The notes below the pieces were generated by a model. It did no database searches. It saw nothing but the letters and a program-made list of their open reading frames with translations, and was not told the origin of the DNA. A program made the translations under genes and the position numbers. Positions 10,167-19,835 of a stretch of DNA of 64,000 nt are shown here, one piece after another. Each line of letters opens with the position of its first letter. Positions within the stretch are counted from its first letter, which is position 1. Source of the DNA: Oceanobacillus piezotolerans (GTDB taxonomy: Bacteria; Bacillota; Bacilli; Bacillales; Amphibacillaceae); contig NZ_RCHR01000004.1 of NCBI RefSeq assembly GCF_003665065.1, positions 310,001 to 374,000 of the forward strand. The letters run 5' to 3'.

Positions 10167-10976
10167 TCACAGCATTAGATTCATGCTTCCGCTTTTATAG
10201 CCTGTTAAGTCCATCGCCACATATTTAAAACCAGTTTGTTTCAATTTTTCTGAAACTTGGTCATGGTTTTGCAGGAGGCTGTCCATATCCTGCGAATCCA
10301 CTTCTATTCTGGCAATCTCATTATGAACCCTGACTCTCACCTGCTTTATGCCAAAGCTTTTTATGAATTGCTCTGCTTGATCGACTTTCTTTAACTTTTC
10401 AATTGTAATTTTTTCACCGTAGGCAATTCTGGATGATAAACAGGCCATTGAAGGTTTGTCCCATGTATCAAGCCCAAGTTCTTTGGAGCGAATGCGAATA
10501 TCTTCTTTTGTTATATCCGCCTCTGCTAGCGGCCCTCTCACATTTTTTTCCATTGCAGCTTTTACACCTGGCCGATGTTCACCTAAATCATCTTTAATAA
10601 GTCCAAATGTCAGGTTCTTGTAACCTTGCTCTATCATAATGGGATAAAGCTTCTCGAACAGACCTTTTTTGCAGAAGTAACATCTGTTTGAATCATTTTC
10701 GGCATAGCCAGGGATGGAAAGTTCCGACATTTTAATAACTTGATGCGGAGCATTCAATGACTCAGCAATTCGAATCGTTTCTTCCAGCTCAGAACGAGGG
10801 AAAGACTCAGAATCTGCTGTAATAGCCAAAACATTTTCTGCCCCCAGGATATCCAATGCCACTTTTAATAAATATGTACTGTCCACCCCTCCGGAAAAGG
10901 CAATGATTACGCTCTCCATCTCCGTTAATATCTTTTTTAGCTGCTGCTCTTTGGCCAAACTAAGTTGTACATCCAC
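10167..10976 (-). CDS. larE: LarE, ATP-dependent sulfur transferase for the nickel-pincer cofactor
   Basis: This 269-residue PP-loop enzyme has SGGVDST at 28-34, RCYFCK (Cys99, Cys102), and CLSSRIAYG with Cys179, which aligns with the sulfur-donating cysteine of Lactobacillus plantarum LarE (Cys176). LarE adenylates the carboxylates of the pyridinium dicarboxylate precursor and converts them to thiocarboxylates, giving the pincer that holds nickel in LarA-family enzymes. Only one cysteine is near 179, which suggests the sacrificial rather than the iron-sulfur type; that is an inference. The start is GTG at 10976 behind AGGAGG. It is the last gene of the sugar-acid block; a LarA homologue lies 13 kb upstream in the same block. 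LarB and LarC are not in the window. Confidence 0.9.
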   Translation of the reverse strand: MDVQLSLAKEQQLKKILTEMESVIIAFSGGVDSTYLLKVALDILGAENVLAITADSESFPRSELEETIRIAESLNAPHQVIKMSELSIPGYAENDSNRCYFCKKGLFEKLYPIMIEQGYKNLTFGLIKDDLGEHRPGVKAAMEKNVRGPLAEADITKEDIRIRSKELGLDTWDKPSMACLSSRIAYGEKITIEKLKKVDQAEQFIKSFGIKQVRVRVHNEIARIEVDSQDMDSLLQNHDQVSEKLKQTGFKYVAMDLTGYKSGSMNLML

Positions 10977-11031
10977 AGATCGTATCCTCCTTTATTAACA
11001 GTCATGAGCTTTTTAGCGGCATTTTGTAATT

Positions 11032-11661
11032 TTAGTTTCCCGCTAGTGCTGAGAATTGCTTTGCCTTTTTAGTTAGGTTGGCATAATCCTCTTCAGAATT
11101 TAATTTTTTTGCATTAACTAACGAACCACCGATACCAGCAGCAACAGCCCCTGCTTTCAAATAGTCTTGGAGGTTTTCAACGCTTATGCCACCTGTAGGC
11201 ATTAATGGTATATGTGGAAGTGGTCCTTGCAGACTTTTAAAGTAAGAAAATCCCATTGCATCAGCTGGGAACACCTTGATAATATCCCCGCCATTTTCAT
11301 AAGCAGTCAGGATTTCTGTTGGCGTAAGGGCGCCGGGTATACTAAGAACACCATATCGTTTTGCCATTTGAATCGTCTTAGTATTAACGGTTGGTGAGAA
11401 AATAAATTCCGCTCCGGACATAATAACTGCTCGTGCTGTTTCAGGGTCCAAAACTGTCCCTGCCCCAACAATGACTTTATTTCCAAACTCTTCTTTTACT
11501 TTTTCGATTAACGTGCATACCTTTGGTGTTTCGACTGTAATTTCAAGTGTGCTGATTCCACCTTCCTGCAGTGCATGTGCTATTGGTAAAATTTGATCGG
11601 GATGTGCACCGCGGATTACTGCAACTATTTTGCGATTCTTTAATTCCACTAACCTGTTCAC
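11032..11661 (-). CDS. eda: KDPG / 2-keto-3-deoxy-6-phosphogalactonate aldolase
   Basis: A class I aldolase of 209 residues, typical of the Eda/DgoA family. It splits 2-keto-3-deoxy-6-phospho-sugar acids into pyruvate and glyceraldehyde 3-phosphate. Arg17 (VIRG), Glu40 (TLEIT), GAGTV at 67-71, the Schiff-base lysine Lys129 in IIKVFPA, and the phosphate-binding PTGG and GGS glycines are all present. The start is GTG at 11661 with AGGAGGAG upstream. It follows the KDG kinase by 15 bases, so kinase and aldolase form the standard phosphorylative pair. The sequence alone does not distinguish gluconate from galactonate configuration, but DgoD in the same block favours phospho-KDGal. Confidence 0.9.
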   Translation of the reverse strand: MNRLVELKNRKIVAVIRGAHPDQILPIAHALQEGGISTLEITVETPKVCTLIEKVKEEFGNKVIVGAGTVLDPETARAVIMSGAEFIFSPTVNTKTIQMAKRYGVLSIPGALTPTEILTAYENGGDIIKVFPADAMGFSYFKSLQGPLPHIPLMPTGGISVENLQDYLKAGAVAAGIGGSLVNAKKLNSEEDYANLTKKAKQFSALAGN

Positions 11662-11676
11662 TAATTCTCCTCCTTT

Positions 11677-12633
11677 TTATCTCGTAACGTCTTCCAAGCC
11701 ACCGTTCATAAAGGCAGCAAGATCAAATCGATTCGGCAAGCCTTCTACATCACCATTTACCATTGTCACCATCGCACCCATCGCATTGCCACGACGTACC
11801 GATTCTTCCAGCGGCATTCCGTCCAACAACCCAGAAAGCACTCCAGCCGCAAATGCATCGCCTGCCCCGATTGGATCAACTACCCGCTCCACAACAAACC
11901 CAGGCACTTTAGTCATAGGTACCGATTTAGAAGAAACCAGTGCTCCTTCTTTTCCCAGTTTCATAATAACTGTTTCAACTCCAAGGCTATGAAATTTTTC
12001 AACATAATCCTCCATCGTACAAGCACCAAATAAAAATTCTGCTTCGGCAATGCCCGGGAGAAAAATATTGCTCTCAGAAGCATATTTTTTTAAAAAATGG
12101 CGGGCTTCTTCTTCGTCTTCCCAAATTTTCAAGCGGAGATTTGGATCAAAAACAATTTTCGTTCCATTTTTTTTGGCAGTGCAGATTGCTTTTTCAAGCA
12201 TTTCCCGGCACGATATACTCAACCCTGGCGTTATACCCGTAAGATGAAGATATTTAGCATCTGAGATAGCATCCTCCGGCAGCCATTCAGCACTCATCTT
12301 GCTAGCGGCAGATTCTTTTCGATAGTAATAGACGCGCATATCATTCAACCGCCTGAATTCTTTAAAAAAAACGCCGGTCGGTGAAGTTTGATCTCGTGTC
12401 ACATAGGAAACATCCACTCCTTCGCCTCGAATGAATGAATACATGGCATCCCCGAACTCATCCTCTCCAAGACGGCTGATCCATCTTGAGCGATGGCCAA
12501 GACGGCTTAATCCGATGGCAACATTGGATTCTGCTCCACCAAACTTCATCGAAAAGGAATGGGCATGGCGAAGCATGCCCTCTTCATTTGGTGTAAATAA
12601 AACCATCGTTTCCCCGATTGTTACAACATCCAT
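11677..12633 (-). CDS. kdgK: 2-keto-3-deoxygluconate / galactonate kinase (PfkB family)
   Basis: A ribokinase-like protein of 318 residues that phosphorylates 2-keto-3-deoxy sugar acids. It shows the N-terminal GETM, the GGAESNVA substrate loop (about 32-39), YYYRKESAA (about 102-110) and the catalytic DPIGAGDAFAAG motif with the base Asp near 259. I chose the ATG at 12633 because GAGG sits nine bases upstream; the TTG at 12642 lies right against that site. It feeds the aldolase gene immediately downstream. The 245 bases before it (12634-12878) hold nothing I recognise. Confidence 0.9.
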   Translation of the reverse strand: MDVVTIGETMVLFTPNEEGMLRHAHSFSMKFGGAESNVAIGLSRLGHRSRWISRLGEDEFGDAMYSFIRGEGVDVSYVTRDQTSPTGVFFKEFRRLNDMRVYYYRKESAASKMSAEWLPEDAISDAKYLHLTGITPGLSISCREMLEKAICTAKKNGTKIVFDPNLRLKIWEDEEEARHFLKKYASESNIFLPGIAEAEFLFGACTMEDYVEKFHSLGVETVIMKLGKEGALVSSKSVPMTKVPGFVVERVVDPIGAGDAFAAGVLSGLLDGMPLEESVRRGNAMGAMVTMVNGDVEGLPNRFDLAAFMNGGLEDVTR

Positions 12634-12878
12634 GTCTATCAACCTCTTTCTCTTGTTAGTCGGCCTTTAAAAAGCATTCCGATTCACTCAATCGTAATAC
12701 TAATTCTGTATCCAACAATTAGCCAAACTTCAGATTTCCGCCATTTCCACTTCAGGAGGGTGTGCCTGCTGCTATTAAATACCAGGTCTCAGAGTCATGG
12801 ACTGTGATATAGATGATATGATTTGCAGAATGGGTCAAAAGCATACTAGTTTCATATTTTCTCGGCAGCGATTCTTTC

Positions 12879-13838
12879 TTATATAAGAGCATAAGGCGTT
12901 TTTTCACCTTTTAAAACCTGAACTATATTTTTCGCAGCTTTCTTACGAAGTTCAATCATTGCTTCCTCGGAATACCAGGCGCTGTGCGGAGTAATAATGA
13001 CATTGTCCATGTTGAGAAGCGGGCTATCCATGCTTATAGGCTCTTCTTCTGTTACATCAAGAGCAGCACCAGCTATTTTCCCTTTTTCAAGAGCTTCTAT
13101 AAGTGCCTTTTCATCTATAATTGGCCCGCGAGCTGTGTTTATGATAACGGCATTTTTCTTCATTTGACTAAAACGTTTTTTATTTAACATATGGAAGGTA
13201 TCTTTAACAAGCGGTACGTGAACAGACAAATAATCAGCTTCCCGTATGATTTCATCAAACTCCATTTTCTTTACCCCAGCAGAAGCCATCTCTTCTGCCG
13301 AAACGAAAGGGTCATACGCTGCTGTCTTAAAGCCAAGAGGCTTTACTTTTTCAATAAATCGGCGTGGAATGCGTCCAAATCCGAGAACCCCTACTGTCTG
13401 CTCGTTAAAACGATGAATCGGTACACAAGCTTTGAAGTCCCAATTGCCTTTTTTTACTTCATTATTTAATAAAGTCACTTTGCGTGCCCATGATAATAAA
13501 AGGGCCAGTGCATGGTTCGAAACCTCTTCCATCCCATAATCAGGTACATTTGCAACCGTAATGCCTTTTTCCTTCGCGGCTTCTAGATCAATCGTGTTGA
13601 CACCTACCCCGTAGCGAGATATAACCTTGGTATTCTCTAAAGAATCAATAACACGTCGCGATATCGGTGCGTATTGATTTAGAATAGCATCTGCTTTTTT
13701 TGCCTGCTCCACAACCTCTTCTTCTGTTTTGCATTGTACTTTGACGAATTCAATATCAAGGCCGCTTTCCATAAAGATTTCTTCTTCATATTTCAGACTT
13801 TCAAATTCATAGTCTGTTAACAGTACTTTAAAAGCCAT
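12879..13838 (-). CDS. D-2-hydroxyacid dehydrogenase (NAD-binding)
   Basis: A D-isomer-specific 2-hydroxyacid dehydrogenase of 319 residues, related to the C-terminal-binding-protein-like and phosphoglycerate dehydrogenase group. It reversibly oxidises a 2-hydroxy acid to a 2-keto acid with NAD(P). Visible are SRYGVGVNTID (substrate loop), the nucleotide fold VLGFGRIPRRF, NTARGPIIDE, and TPHSAWYSEEA carrying the catalytic His. The dinucleotide loop reads GxGxxP rather than GxGxxG. The ATG at 13838 is chosen because AGGGAGGG lies eight bases upstream; ATGs at 13886 and 13844 lack a usable site. The substrate is unknown; context suggests an aldonate or its keto form. Confidence 0.85.
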   Translation of the reverse strand: MAFKVLLTDYEFESLKYEEEIFMESGLDIEFVKVQCKTEEEVVEQAKKADAILNQYAPISRRVIDSLENTKVISRYGVGVNTIDLEAAKEKGITVANVPDYGMEEVSNHALALLLSWARKVTLLNNEVKKGNWDFKACVPIHRFNEQTVGVLGFGRIPRRFIEKVKPLGFKTAAYDPFVSAEEMASAGVKKMEFDEIIREADYLSVHVPLVKDTFHMLNKKRFSQMKKNAVIINTARGPIIDEKALIEALEKGKIAGAALDVTEEEPISMDSPLLNMDNVIITPHSAWYSEEAMIELRKKAAKNIVQVLKGEKTPYALI

Positions 13839-13909
13839 CCTCATTTCCCTCCCTAAAATGATTGTAAGAAATTCCTGAAGCAACATGGGGACACATCAGG
13901 AATCTATTG

Positions 13910-14857
13910 TTATTTAGCTAACGTTTTTCCGACTTTCGGAATTCCAAGCCCTTTGGCGCCAAGCTCTGAGGTTTTTGCCTTCGGATAGTAGCGTTCAATC
14001 ATTTGAATGCCTATGGAAGCGCGACGGACACGCTCTTTCACAAGGGAAATATTGGTACTTTCCCACTGTTTTCCTGAAGGATATACATCCGGATGATTGC
14101 GCAGACCAAATTTAATGTAAACTGGAGCAAGAACCCGAATGATCTCCGGAATCTCATAATACCGCAGGAATCCGCCAAAATTATCAGGAACTTCTACATA
14201 CAAATCGATTGGAATATCAATGGCCTGCCGGATCGCTGCAAGTTTAGCCAGCGGCAATGCGGATGGAACATTGTAGGTACCTGCCCCAATATCTTGCATT
14301 AACTTTACCGAAACTGGATTGGCTGATCCCATTTGTACGGATACCTTCACAACAAAGTCTTCTGGCAACTGTCCAATACTTTTCATTTCTTTTGTTAAAA
14401 GAAGAAGCCCTTCATCAGCCACAAGTGCGCCCCTTAAACCAAGTGCTGCACCGCGCTTTAAATCTTCCATTGCATAAACCAGCTGATCGGCTCCTTCGTG
14501 GCGAAGTGCTTGGGATTTGCCGCCCGATGTAAACGGGGCTGCACTTATATCCCATGTTCCTCGTGGACCTACAAATAAGCTAAGCTCCATTCCACGTTCT
14601 GCTGTCAGATCACACATCTCTTTAATTTCTTCATCTGTTTGAAGCATAATACCGCTTCCCTGGGAGACACGGTGAATCGTAAGGCCGAGCCGGTCAATTT
14701 CTTCGAGAGTGGCTTTTAATGCTACTGGACCTTCCACACTAGGAATTTCAACACGGTACTGTGCACCGTCAGGGAATCTTTTTAAGGATGTCGGCAACTC
14801 TTGAAAATCAGAAGATGGATAGCCTAATTTTTCTAGTAAATCACGGGATTCTTTCAT
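13910..14857 (-). CDS. TIM-barrel-like protein of unknown function, resembling peptidase U32
   Basis: A 315-residue soluble protein with the alternating strands and helices of a TIM barrel: IHRVSQGSGIML (about 79-90), LSLFVGPRGTWDI, RGALVADEGLLLL, FVVKVSVQMGSANPVSVKLM, IPIDLYVEVPDNFGGF, VYIKFGLRN. The late strands resemble peptidase U32-type proteins as annotated in other genomes, but I see no protease residues I could name. It starts two bases past the stop of the DapA-like gene, so it is co-translated with enzymes of keto-deoxy sugar acid cleavage. An isomerase, lyase or accessory role in that pathway is more likely than proteolysis. Function unassigned. Confidence 0.6.
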   Translation of the reverse strand: MKESRDLLEKLGYPSSDFQELPTSLKRFPDGAQYRVEIPSVEGPVALKATLEEIDRLGLTIHRVSQGSGIMLQTDEEIKEMCDLTAERGMELSLFVGPRGTWDISAAPFTSGGKSQALRHEGADQLVYAMEDLKRGAALGLRGALVADEGLLLLTKEMKSIGQLPEDFVVKVSVQMGSANPVSVKLMQDIGAGTYNVPSALPLAKLAAIRQAIDIPIDLYVEVPDNFGGFLRYYEIPEIIRVLAPVYIKFGLRNHPDVYPSGKQWESTNISLVKERVRRASIGIQMIERYYPKAKTSELGAKGLGIPKVGKTLAK

Positions 14858-14859
14858 AA

Positions 14860-15768
14860 TTAGACGCCTTCTTTCGTAATGGTAGTTTCTAAGAGACTTT
14901 TAACGTTTTCACGTAAATTTGTTGGGTATACATCAAACGGAACCCGATGCCCCGCTGCTGTATCAAACCAGCGCAGATGGACCGCTTCTTTCATTGCTGT
15001 GAAGTACGTAGGGCAATACGTATATAATTCCATGAGCTTGGAAATCAGCCGATGGTTCCTCTGCGCCTCCGCAAGATCCCCTTTTTGATAAGAATCATAT
15101 AAATCGACGGAGATTTCCGGCGCAAAGACTGCACTTCCATTAATACTTCCTGCTGCACCAATCATTTGCGCAGGAAGAAGGTGCTCATCAAAGGCGGAGA
15201 AAACAAGGAAATCCGAACGGACTTTTTTCACTTCTGTCAGAACTTGTCGAAGGTGGCCAAAATCACTGACTGTCTCTTTAATACCGGCAATATTCGGGTG
15301 ATCTGCCGCTAATTTCAAAATCAGTTCAACAGGCAGGTTCTGCCCTGTTAAAAGCGGAATATTATAAATGAACACCTGTAACTCAGTATGGTTGGCAACT
15401 GCTGAATAAAAACGGTAAAGCTGCTCATCTGAAAGCTTCCAATAATAGGGGCTTACAACCAGAACACCATCCGCTCCCATTTCTTCTGCATATGAGGTTA
15501 GTTCAAGGACTTCCTTTAACGCCGTATGGCCTACCCCAACCATTACTCTTACACGGCCATGAATATGTTTGATTATTTCTCTTATATAAAGTTTCCTCTC
15601 CTCTATTAAAAGGGAAGAAAACTCTCCTGAACTGCCCATCAGTAAAACGCCCTGAATATTCTGTGAAATCAATTTATCTATATAGCGTTTATTTAGCTCT
15701 AAATCCAGATTTCCCGATTCATCAAACAAGGTGACGACCGGGGGAATAATTCCATGAAAGCTCAACAT
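14860..15768 (-). CDS. DapA/NAL-family lyase or dehydratase of 2-keto-3-deoxy sugar acids
   Basis: A 302-residue Schiff-base enzyme. It shows GSSGEFSSL (45-53), the Tyr of YNIP (Tyr135) and the Schiff-base lysine in GIKET (Lys164). Members cleave keto-deoxy acids to pyruvate plus an aldehyde (YagE type) or dehydrate them to 2-oxoglutarate semialdehyde (KdgD and L-arabonate pathway types). With a KDPG aldolase and a semialdehyde dehydrogenase both in this block, either activity would fit; the sequence does not settle it. Dihydrodipicolinate synthesis is unlikely given the neighbours. AAGGAGGAG lies just before the ATG. Confidence 0.85.
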   Translation of the reverse strand: MLSFHGIIPPVVTLFDESGNLDLELNKRYIDKLISQNIQGVLLMGSSGEFSSLLIEERKLYIREIIKHIHGRVRVMVGVGHTALKEVLELTSYAEEMGADGVLVVSPYYWKLSDEQLYRFYSAVANHTELQVFIYNIPLLTGQNLPVELILKLAADHPNIAGIKETVSDFGHLRQVLTEVKKVRSDFLVFSAFDEHLLPAQMIGAAGSINGSAVFAPEISVDLYDSYQKGDLAEAQRNHRLISKLMELYTYCPTYFTAMKEAVHLRWFDTAAGHRVPFDVYPTNLRENVKSLLETTITKEGV

Positions 15769-15783
15769 ATTCTCCTCCTTCTA

Positions 15784-16932
15784 TTACCATTCTGCAATGC
15801 TGCCATCTTCATGACGCCAGATTGGATTTTTCCAATCATGCCCGATTTCGGCTGCCTGCTTAACTTTTTCTTCATTTATATCAATACCAAGGCCTGGCTG
15901 ATCCGGAATGCTCACATATCCATTCTTATAGGCAAATACTTCAGGGTTATGGATATAATCAAGAATATCCATTCCCTCGTTATAGTGAATGCCTAGGCTT
16001 TGTTCCTGGATAATAAAATTCGGTGTTGAGGCGTCTAGGTGAACCGATGAAGCAAGCGTCATAGGACCTAACGGACAATGTGGTGCTACCGCCACATCAT
16101 ATGCTTCAGCCATCGCAGCAATTTTCTTTCCTTCCAGAATACCGCCTGTATGGGAAAGGTCAGGCTGGATTATATCAACATAGCCATCTTGAAGAAGTTG
16201 CTTAAATCCCCAGCGAGTATACATTCTTTCTCCTGTTGCAATCGGGCAAGTCGTATGGAGTGCAATTTCACGGAGCGCTTCATTGTTTTCCGGAAGCACT
16301 GGCTCTTCAATGAACATTGGACGATATGGTTCCAGTTCTTTCACAAGCGTTTTGGCCATGGTTTTATGAACCCGACCATGAAAGTCAACGCCAATGCCAA
16401 AGTCCTTTCCTAGGGCTTCGCGAATCGATGCAACACGCTCAATGACTGCTTCCACTTTTGAAAAGCTGTCTATATAGTTCATTTCTTCAGAGGCATTCAT
16501 TTTAACTGCTTGAAAGCCCTGTTTATGCTTTTCTATTGCGGCCGCAGCGACGTCAATAGGCCGGTCGCCGCCAATCCATGAATACACTTTAATTTTTTGG
16601 CGCGCTTTCCCGCCAAGCATTTCATAAACTGGTATGTTGTAATACTTCCCTTTAATATCCCAGAGGGCCTGCTCAATGCCAGAGATAGCACTCATCAGAA
16701 TCGGACCGCCCCTGTAAAAACCACCTCGATACAACGTTTGCCATATATCTTCAATGTCATTTGGGTTACGCCCAATAATGTAATCTGATAATTCAGTAAC
16801 CGCCGCTTTCACTGTTTCTGCCCGCCCTTCAACAACGGGCTCTCCCCATCCGCAAATACCTTCGTCAGTATCAATCTTTAAAAACAGCCAACGGGGCAGA
16901 ACTTTATATAATGAAAGTTTAGTAATTTTCAT
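15784..16932 (-). CDS. dgoD: D-galactonate dehydratase
   Basis: An enolase-superfamily enzyme that removes water from D-galactonate to give 2-keto-3-deoxy-D-galactonate. From the ATG at 16932 (GAGGTGA six bases upstream) it has 382 residues, as I recall for E. coli DgoD, and it reads very like that protein throughout: MKITKLSLYKV, GWGEPVVEGRAETV, FYRGGPILMSAISGI, YSWIGGDRP, DFHGRVH (metal Asp and catalytic His), FIEEPVLPEN, TGERMYTR, QPDLSHTGGI, APHCPLGP and the terminal WRHEDGSIAEW. The upstream ATG at 16947 overlaps the ribosome site. Its product suits the KDG kinase and aldolase further along the block. This is the best-supported specific assignment in the pathway. Confidence 0.93.
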   Translation of the reverse strand: MKITKLSLYKVLPRWLFLKIDTDEGICGWGEPVVEGRAETVKAAVTELSDYIIGRNPNDIEDIWQTLYRGGFYRGGPILMSAISGIEQALWDIKGKYYNIPVYEMLGGKARQKIKVYSWIGGDRPIDVAAAAIEKHKQGFQAVKMNASEEMNYIDSFSKVEAVIERVASIREALGKDFGIGVDFHGRVHKTMAKTLVKELEPYRPMFIEEPVLPENNEALREIALHTTCPIATGERMYTRWGFKQLLQDGYVDIIQPDLSHTGGILEGKKIAAMAEAYDVAVAPHCPLGPMTLASSVHLDASTPNFIIQEQSLGIHYNEGMDILDYIHNPEVFAYKNGYVSIPDQPGLGIDINEEKVKQAAEIGHDWKNPIWRHEDGSIAEW

Positions 16933-17010
16933 ATGTTCACCTCGCATCTCATTTCTATGTGAATGGATCTTTATTCTTCTGATAGTGAATAGATTTGTAC
17001 TTCGTATTTA

Positions 17011-18477
17011 TTAAGATCCTTTAATGAAAACCGTTTTAATGGCTGTATAGAATTCTTTCGCAGCTTCCCCTTGTTCGCGTGAGCCTGTGCTTGAAGCTTT
17101 CATGCCGCCGAATGGCGCCTGCAGCTCAACTCCCGCACTTTCCGCATTGATACGGACAAGGCCTGCTTCAATTTCATCAATGAATTCCAGAATAGAGCTA
17201 ATATCCGTTGTAAAGATCGATGCACTCAAACCGTACTTTGTATTGTTCGCCAATTCAATCGCTTCTTCCAGGTTAGCCGCTCTGATTAAAGCAATAACTG
17301 GACCAAAAATTTCTTCCTGCGCAATCGTCATATCAGGTGATACTTCTTCAAAAATGGCAGGTTGAACGAAGAATCCATTATCGTATTCGCCACCTGTCAA
17401 GACTTCACCACCATGGATAAGTCTGGCACCTTCGTTTTTCCCAATTTCAATGTAATTTTTGAATGTGTTAAATTGGCTTTCACTTGCACAAGGCCCCATC
17501 CAAACATCTTCTTCAAGACCGTTGCCTACCGTGATTTTCTCGGACGCTTCGACAAGTTTTTGTTTAAATTCGTGATAAACCTCAGATTCTACAATTACGC
17601 GGCTTGTTGCCGTACATTTTTGTCCTGAAGAGCGGAATCCGCCGTTGATAACCTCATTAACTGCCTGATCAAGATTGGCATTTTTCGTAACGATAACAGG
17701 ATTCTTCCCGCCCATCTCAAGCTGGAACTTGATGCCACGTGCAGCAGCTGCTTTCGCTACACTTTGTCCGACGCTTTCAGATCCTGTAAAGGTTATGGCA
17801 TTCAATTTAGGATGATCAATCAGCCCCTGACCAATGACAGATCCTGAACCAGTTACAAAGTTTAATACACCCTCCGGAAAACCGGCTTCCGCAAAACATT
17901 CCACAACCTTAGCAGCAGTAACAGCTGCTTCACTAGCAGGCTTGAACACAACTGTGTTTCCATATACAAGAGCAGGCGCAATTTTCCAGATTGGAATGGC
18001 CACTGGGAAGTTCCAAGGTGTAATGATACCAACGACACCAAGCGGAGTACGCTTTGTGAACATGAGGGCATCTTTGTCCGTTGAAGGAATCACGTCTCCG
18101 TCTTTGCGCATCCCTTCCCCTGCATAGTAACGGAGAATGGCTATGCCTCGAGCTGTTTCCCCTTTGGCTTCAGGTAATGTTTTCCCCATTTCCTTTGTCA
18201 TGGTTTCTGCAATTTCATCTATCCTTGATTCTAGAATGTTTGCTGTTTGGAACAAAAGCTGGCCTCTTGCTGCCTGGCCTAGTTTGCGCCATGCCTTTTT
18301 CGCTTGGTGTGCTGCCTCTACTGCCTGGTTTAGTTCTTCTTCAGTAGACTTTTGTACATATCCTATTGCTTCCTTATTAGCTGGATTGATACTTGTAATA
18401 ACTTCCCCGGATACAGATGCTATCCATTCATTATTAATAAAGTTGTTATACGTTTTTGTTTCGACAACTGTTTTCAT
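17011..18477 (-). CDS. Aldehyde dehydrogenase, probably 2-oxoglutarate semialdehyde dehydrogenase
   Basis: A 488-residue NAD(P) aldehyde dehydrogenase. It has TPWNFP (153-158), FTGSESVGQ, the general base Glu254 in LEMGGKNP and the nucleophile Cys288 in GQKCTATSR. It resembles Bacillus GucD/YcbD-type dehydrogenases, which oxidise 2-oxoglutarate semialdehyde (2,5-dioxopentanoate) to 2-oxoglutarate, the last step of the oxidative glucarate, galactarate and pentonate routes. The FAH-family and IlvD-family dehydratases upstream in the same block support that role. All catalytic residues are intact. Exact substrate is inferred. Confidence 0.85.
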   Translation of the reverse strand: MKTVVETKTYNNFINNEWIASVSGEVITSINPANKEAIGYVQKSTEEELNQAVEAAHQAKKAWRKLGQAARGQLLFQTANILESRIDEIAETMTKEMGKTLPEAKGETARGIAILRYYAGEGMRKDGDVIPSTDKDALMFTKRTPLGVVGIITPWNFPVAIPIWKIAPALVYGNTVVFKPASEAAVTAAKVVECFAEAGFPEGVLNFVTGSGSVIGQGLIDHPKLNAITFTGSESVGQSVAKAAAARGIKFQLEMGGKNPVIVTKNANLDQAVNEVINGGFRSSGQKCTATSRVIVESEVYHEFKQKLVEASEKITVGNGLEEDVWMGPCASESQFNTFKNYIEIGKNEGARLIHGGEVLTGGEYDNGFFVQPAIFEEVSPDMTIAQEEIFGPVIALIRAANLEEAIELANNTKYGLSASIFTTDISSILEFIDEIEAGLVRINAESAGVELQAPFGGMKASSTGSREQGEAAKEFYTAIKTVFIKGS

Positions 18478-18662
18478 GTTTTAATCTCCTTTTTTATTAG
18501 ACACTGTAATACTCTCCTGTTGCTCGTTTTCCACGAGCGTTCTGGAAGCCTCCACGGTGCCTTGCATTTGCGGTGACTTCCGTTCATCCGCTCTTTAGCA
18601 CAGGCTTACAATCGAATCAACAGTGTGCTAGGATCAACATAGTGCTTTTAGAAAGACCTTTA

Positions 18663-19835
18663 TTAAAATGTTGGACCAATTCGCCAAATACCAAAGTCAT
18701 GCTGTTTCAAAATTTCCGCTTTCGTTAACTTTCCATCTGCTACTGCTTTAATTTCTTCCATGATACGTCCACCTACTTGTGAAACTGTTTCTTTCCCGTC
18801 CACAATGGTACCAGCATCAAGATCCATGTTTTCTTGCATGCGTTCGTACATCGGGGTGTTTGTTGAGATTTTAATAACCGGCGCTATCGGTGATCCGGTC
18901 GGTGTCCCGCGTCCGCTGGTGAATAAAACAATTTGGGCGCCTCCAGCAACCATACCTGTTAATTGTTCAATGTCATGGCCAGGAGTATCCATCCAGACCA
19001 GCCCTTTTTTTGTTGGCCTCTCTGCATAGTCAATGACTTCTTCTAGTCTTGTTGTACCAGACTTTGTCGCCGCCCCAAGCGACTTTTCTTCCAGAGAACT
19101 TAATCCTCCTTCAATATTACCTGGGCTTGGATTTCCAGTTCGAATATCTACACCCATTTGGATGGAACGATTCTCCATCATTTTAATGACTGCATACGCC
19201 TTTTTAGCCACTGAGTCATTTGCAGCACGGTTGGCAAGCAAATGCTCTGCACCGATTAATTCGGTTGTTTCGGCTAAAATAGCTGTCCCTCCCTGTTCCA
19301 CAATCATGTCACTGGTGCTTCCAACAGCAGGATTGGCTGAAAGGCCGGAGCAGGCATCAGAGCCTCCGCACTCCGTCCCGATGATCAATTCGCTAAAATC
19401 GCATAACTCCCGCTGTACCATCGAAGCATCCTGTACCATTCTGACTGCAATTTTTGCCACCTCTGCAATCGTTTGAAGCGTGCCACCATTGTCTTGGATG
19501 GATACTGTTTCCACAGGCTTGCCACATTTTGCAATTTCATCCCCAATTTGAATTGCTTGATGGGTTTCACAGCCAAGGCCCAGGACAATTACGCCGTATA
19601 CATTGGGATTCATTCCCATTCCGACATAGGTTCTTGCCGTTTGGTCAAAATCTGTACCCACCTGGGCACATCCATGCTGGTGTATGAATGTGACGGTTCC
19701 GCTGACTAGCTCTGTCACCCGCTGAGCCGTTTGCGTCGCACAAGTAATTGTCGGTAGAATCAATACATGATTTCTTACGCCAACGCGACCATCAGGACGT
19801 CGATAACCCCAAAACTGAAGTTTTTCATTAAACAA
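18663..19835 (-). CDS. UxaA-family hydratase/dehydratase, large (C-terminal) subunit
   Basis: A 391-residue protein matching the C-terminal catalytic domain of altronate, galactarate and related sugar-acid dehydratases: YRRPDGRVGVRNH, CATQTAQ, HGCAQVGTDFDQT, GLGCET, GTECGGSDACSG, ANPAVG, TSGRGTPTGSP. Conserved cysteines probably hold a metal. The true start appears to be TTG at 19835 behind AGGGGAG, because homology begins there (LFNEKLQFWGY); the frame's upstream ATG overlaps most of the small subunit. That start overlaps the small-subunit stop by eight bases, so the two are coupled. Exact sugar acid unknown. The 185 bases downstream (18478-18662) hold only a GCTCG/CGAGC hairpin. Confidence 0.85.
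   Translation of the reverse strand: MFNEKLQFWGYRRPDGRVGVRNHVLILPTITCATQTAQRVTELVSGTVTFIHQHGCAQVGTDFDQTARTYVGMGMNPNVYGVIVLGLGCETHQAIQIGDEIAKCGKPVETVSIQDNGGTLQTIAEVAKIAVRMVQDASMVQRELCDFSELIIGTECGGSDACSGLSANPAVGSTSDMIVEQGGTAILAETTELIGAEHLLANRAANDSVAKKAYAVIKMMENRSIQMGVDIRTGNPSPGNIEGGLSSLEEKSLGAATKSGTTRLEEVIDYAERPTKKGLVWMDTPGHDIEQLTGMVAGGAQIVLFTSGRGTPTGSPIAPVIKISTNTPMYERMQENMDLDAGTIVDGKETVSQVGGRIMEEIKAVADGKLTKAEILKQHDFGIWRIGPTF

Noticed and set aside
19033-19476. 147-codon plus-strand frame
   Set aside because: Antisense to conserved UxaA-type motifs; composition is that of a shadow frame.
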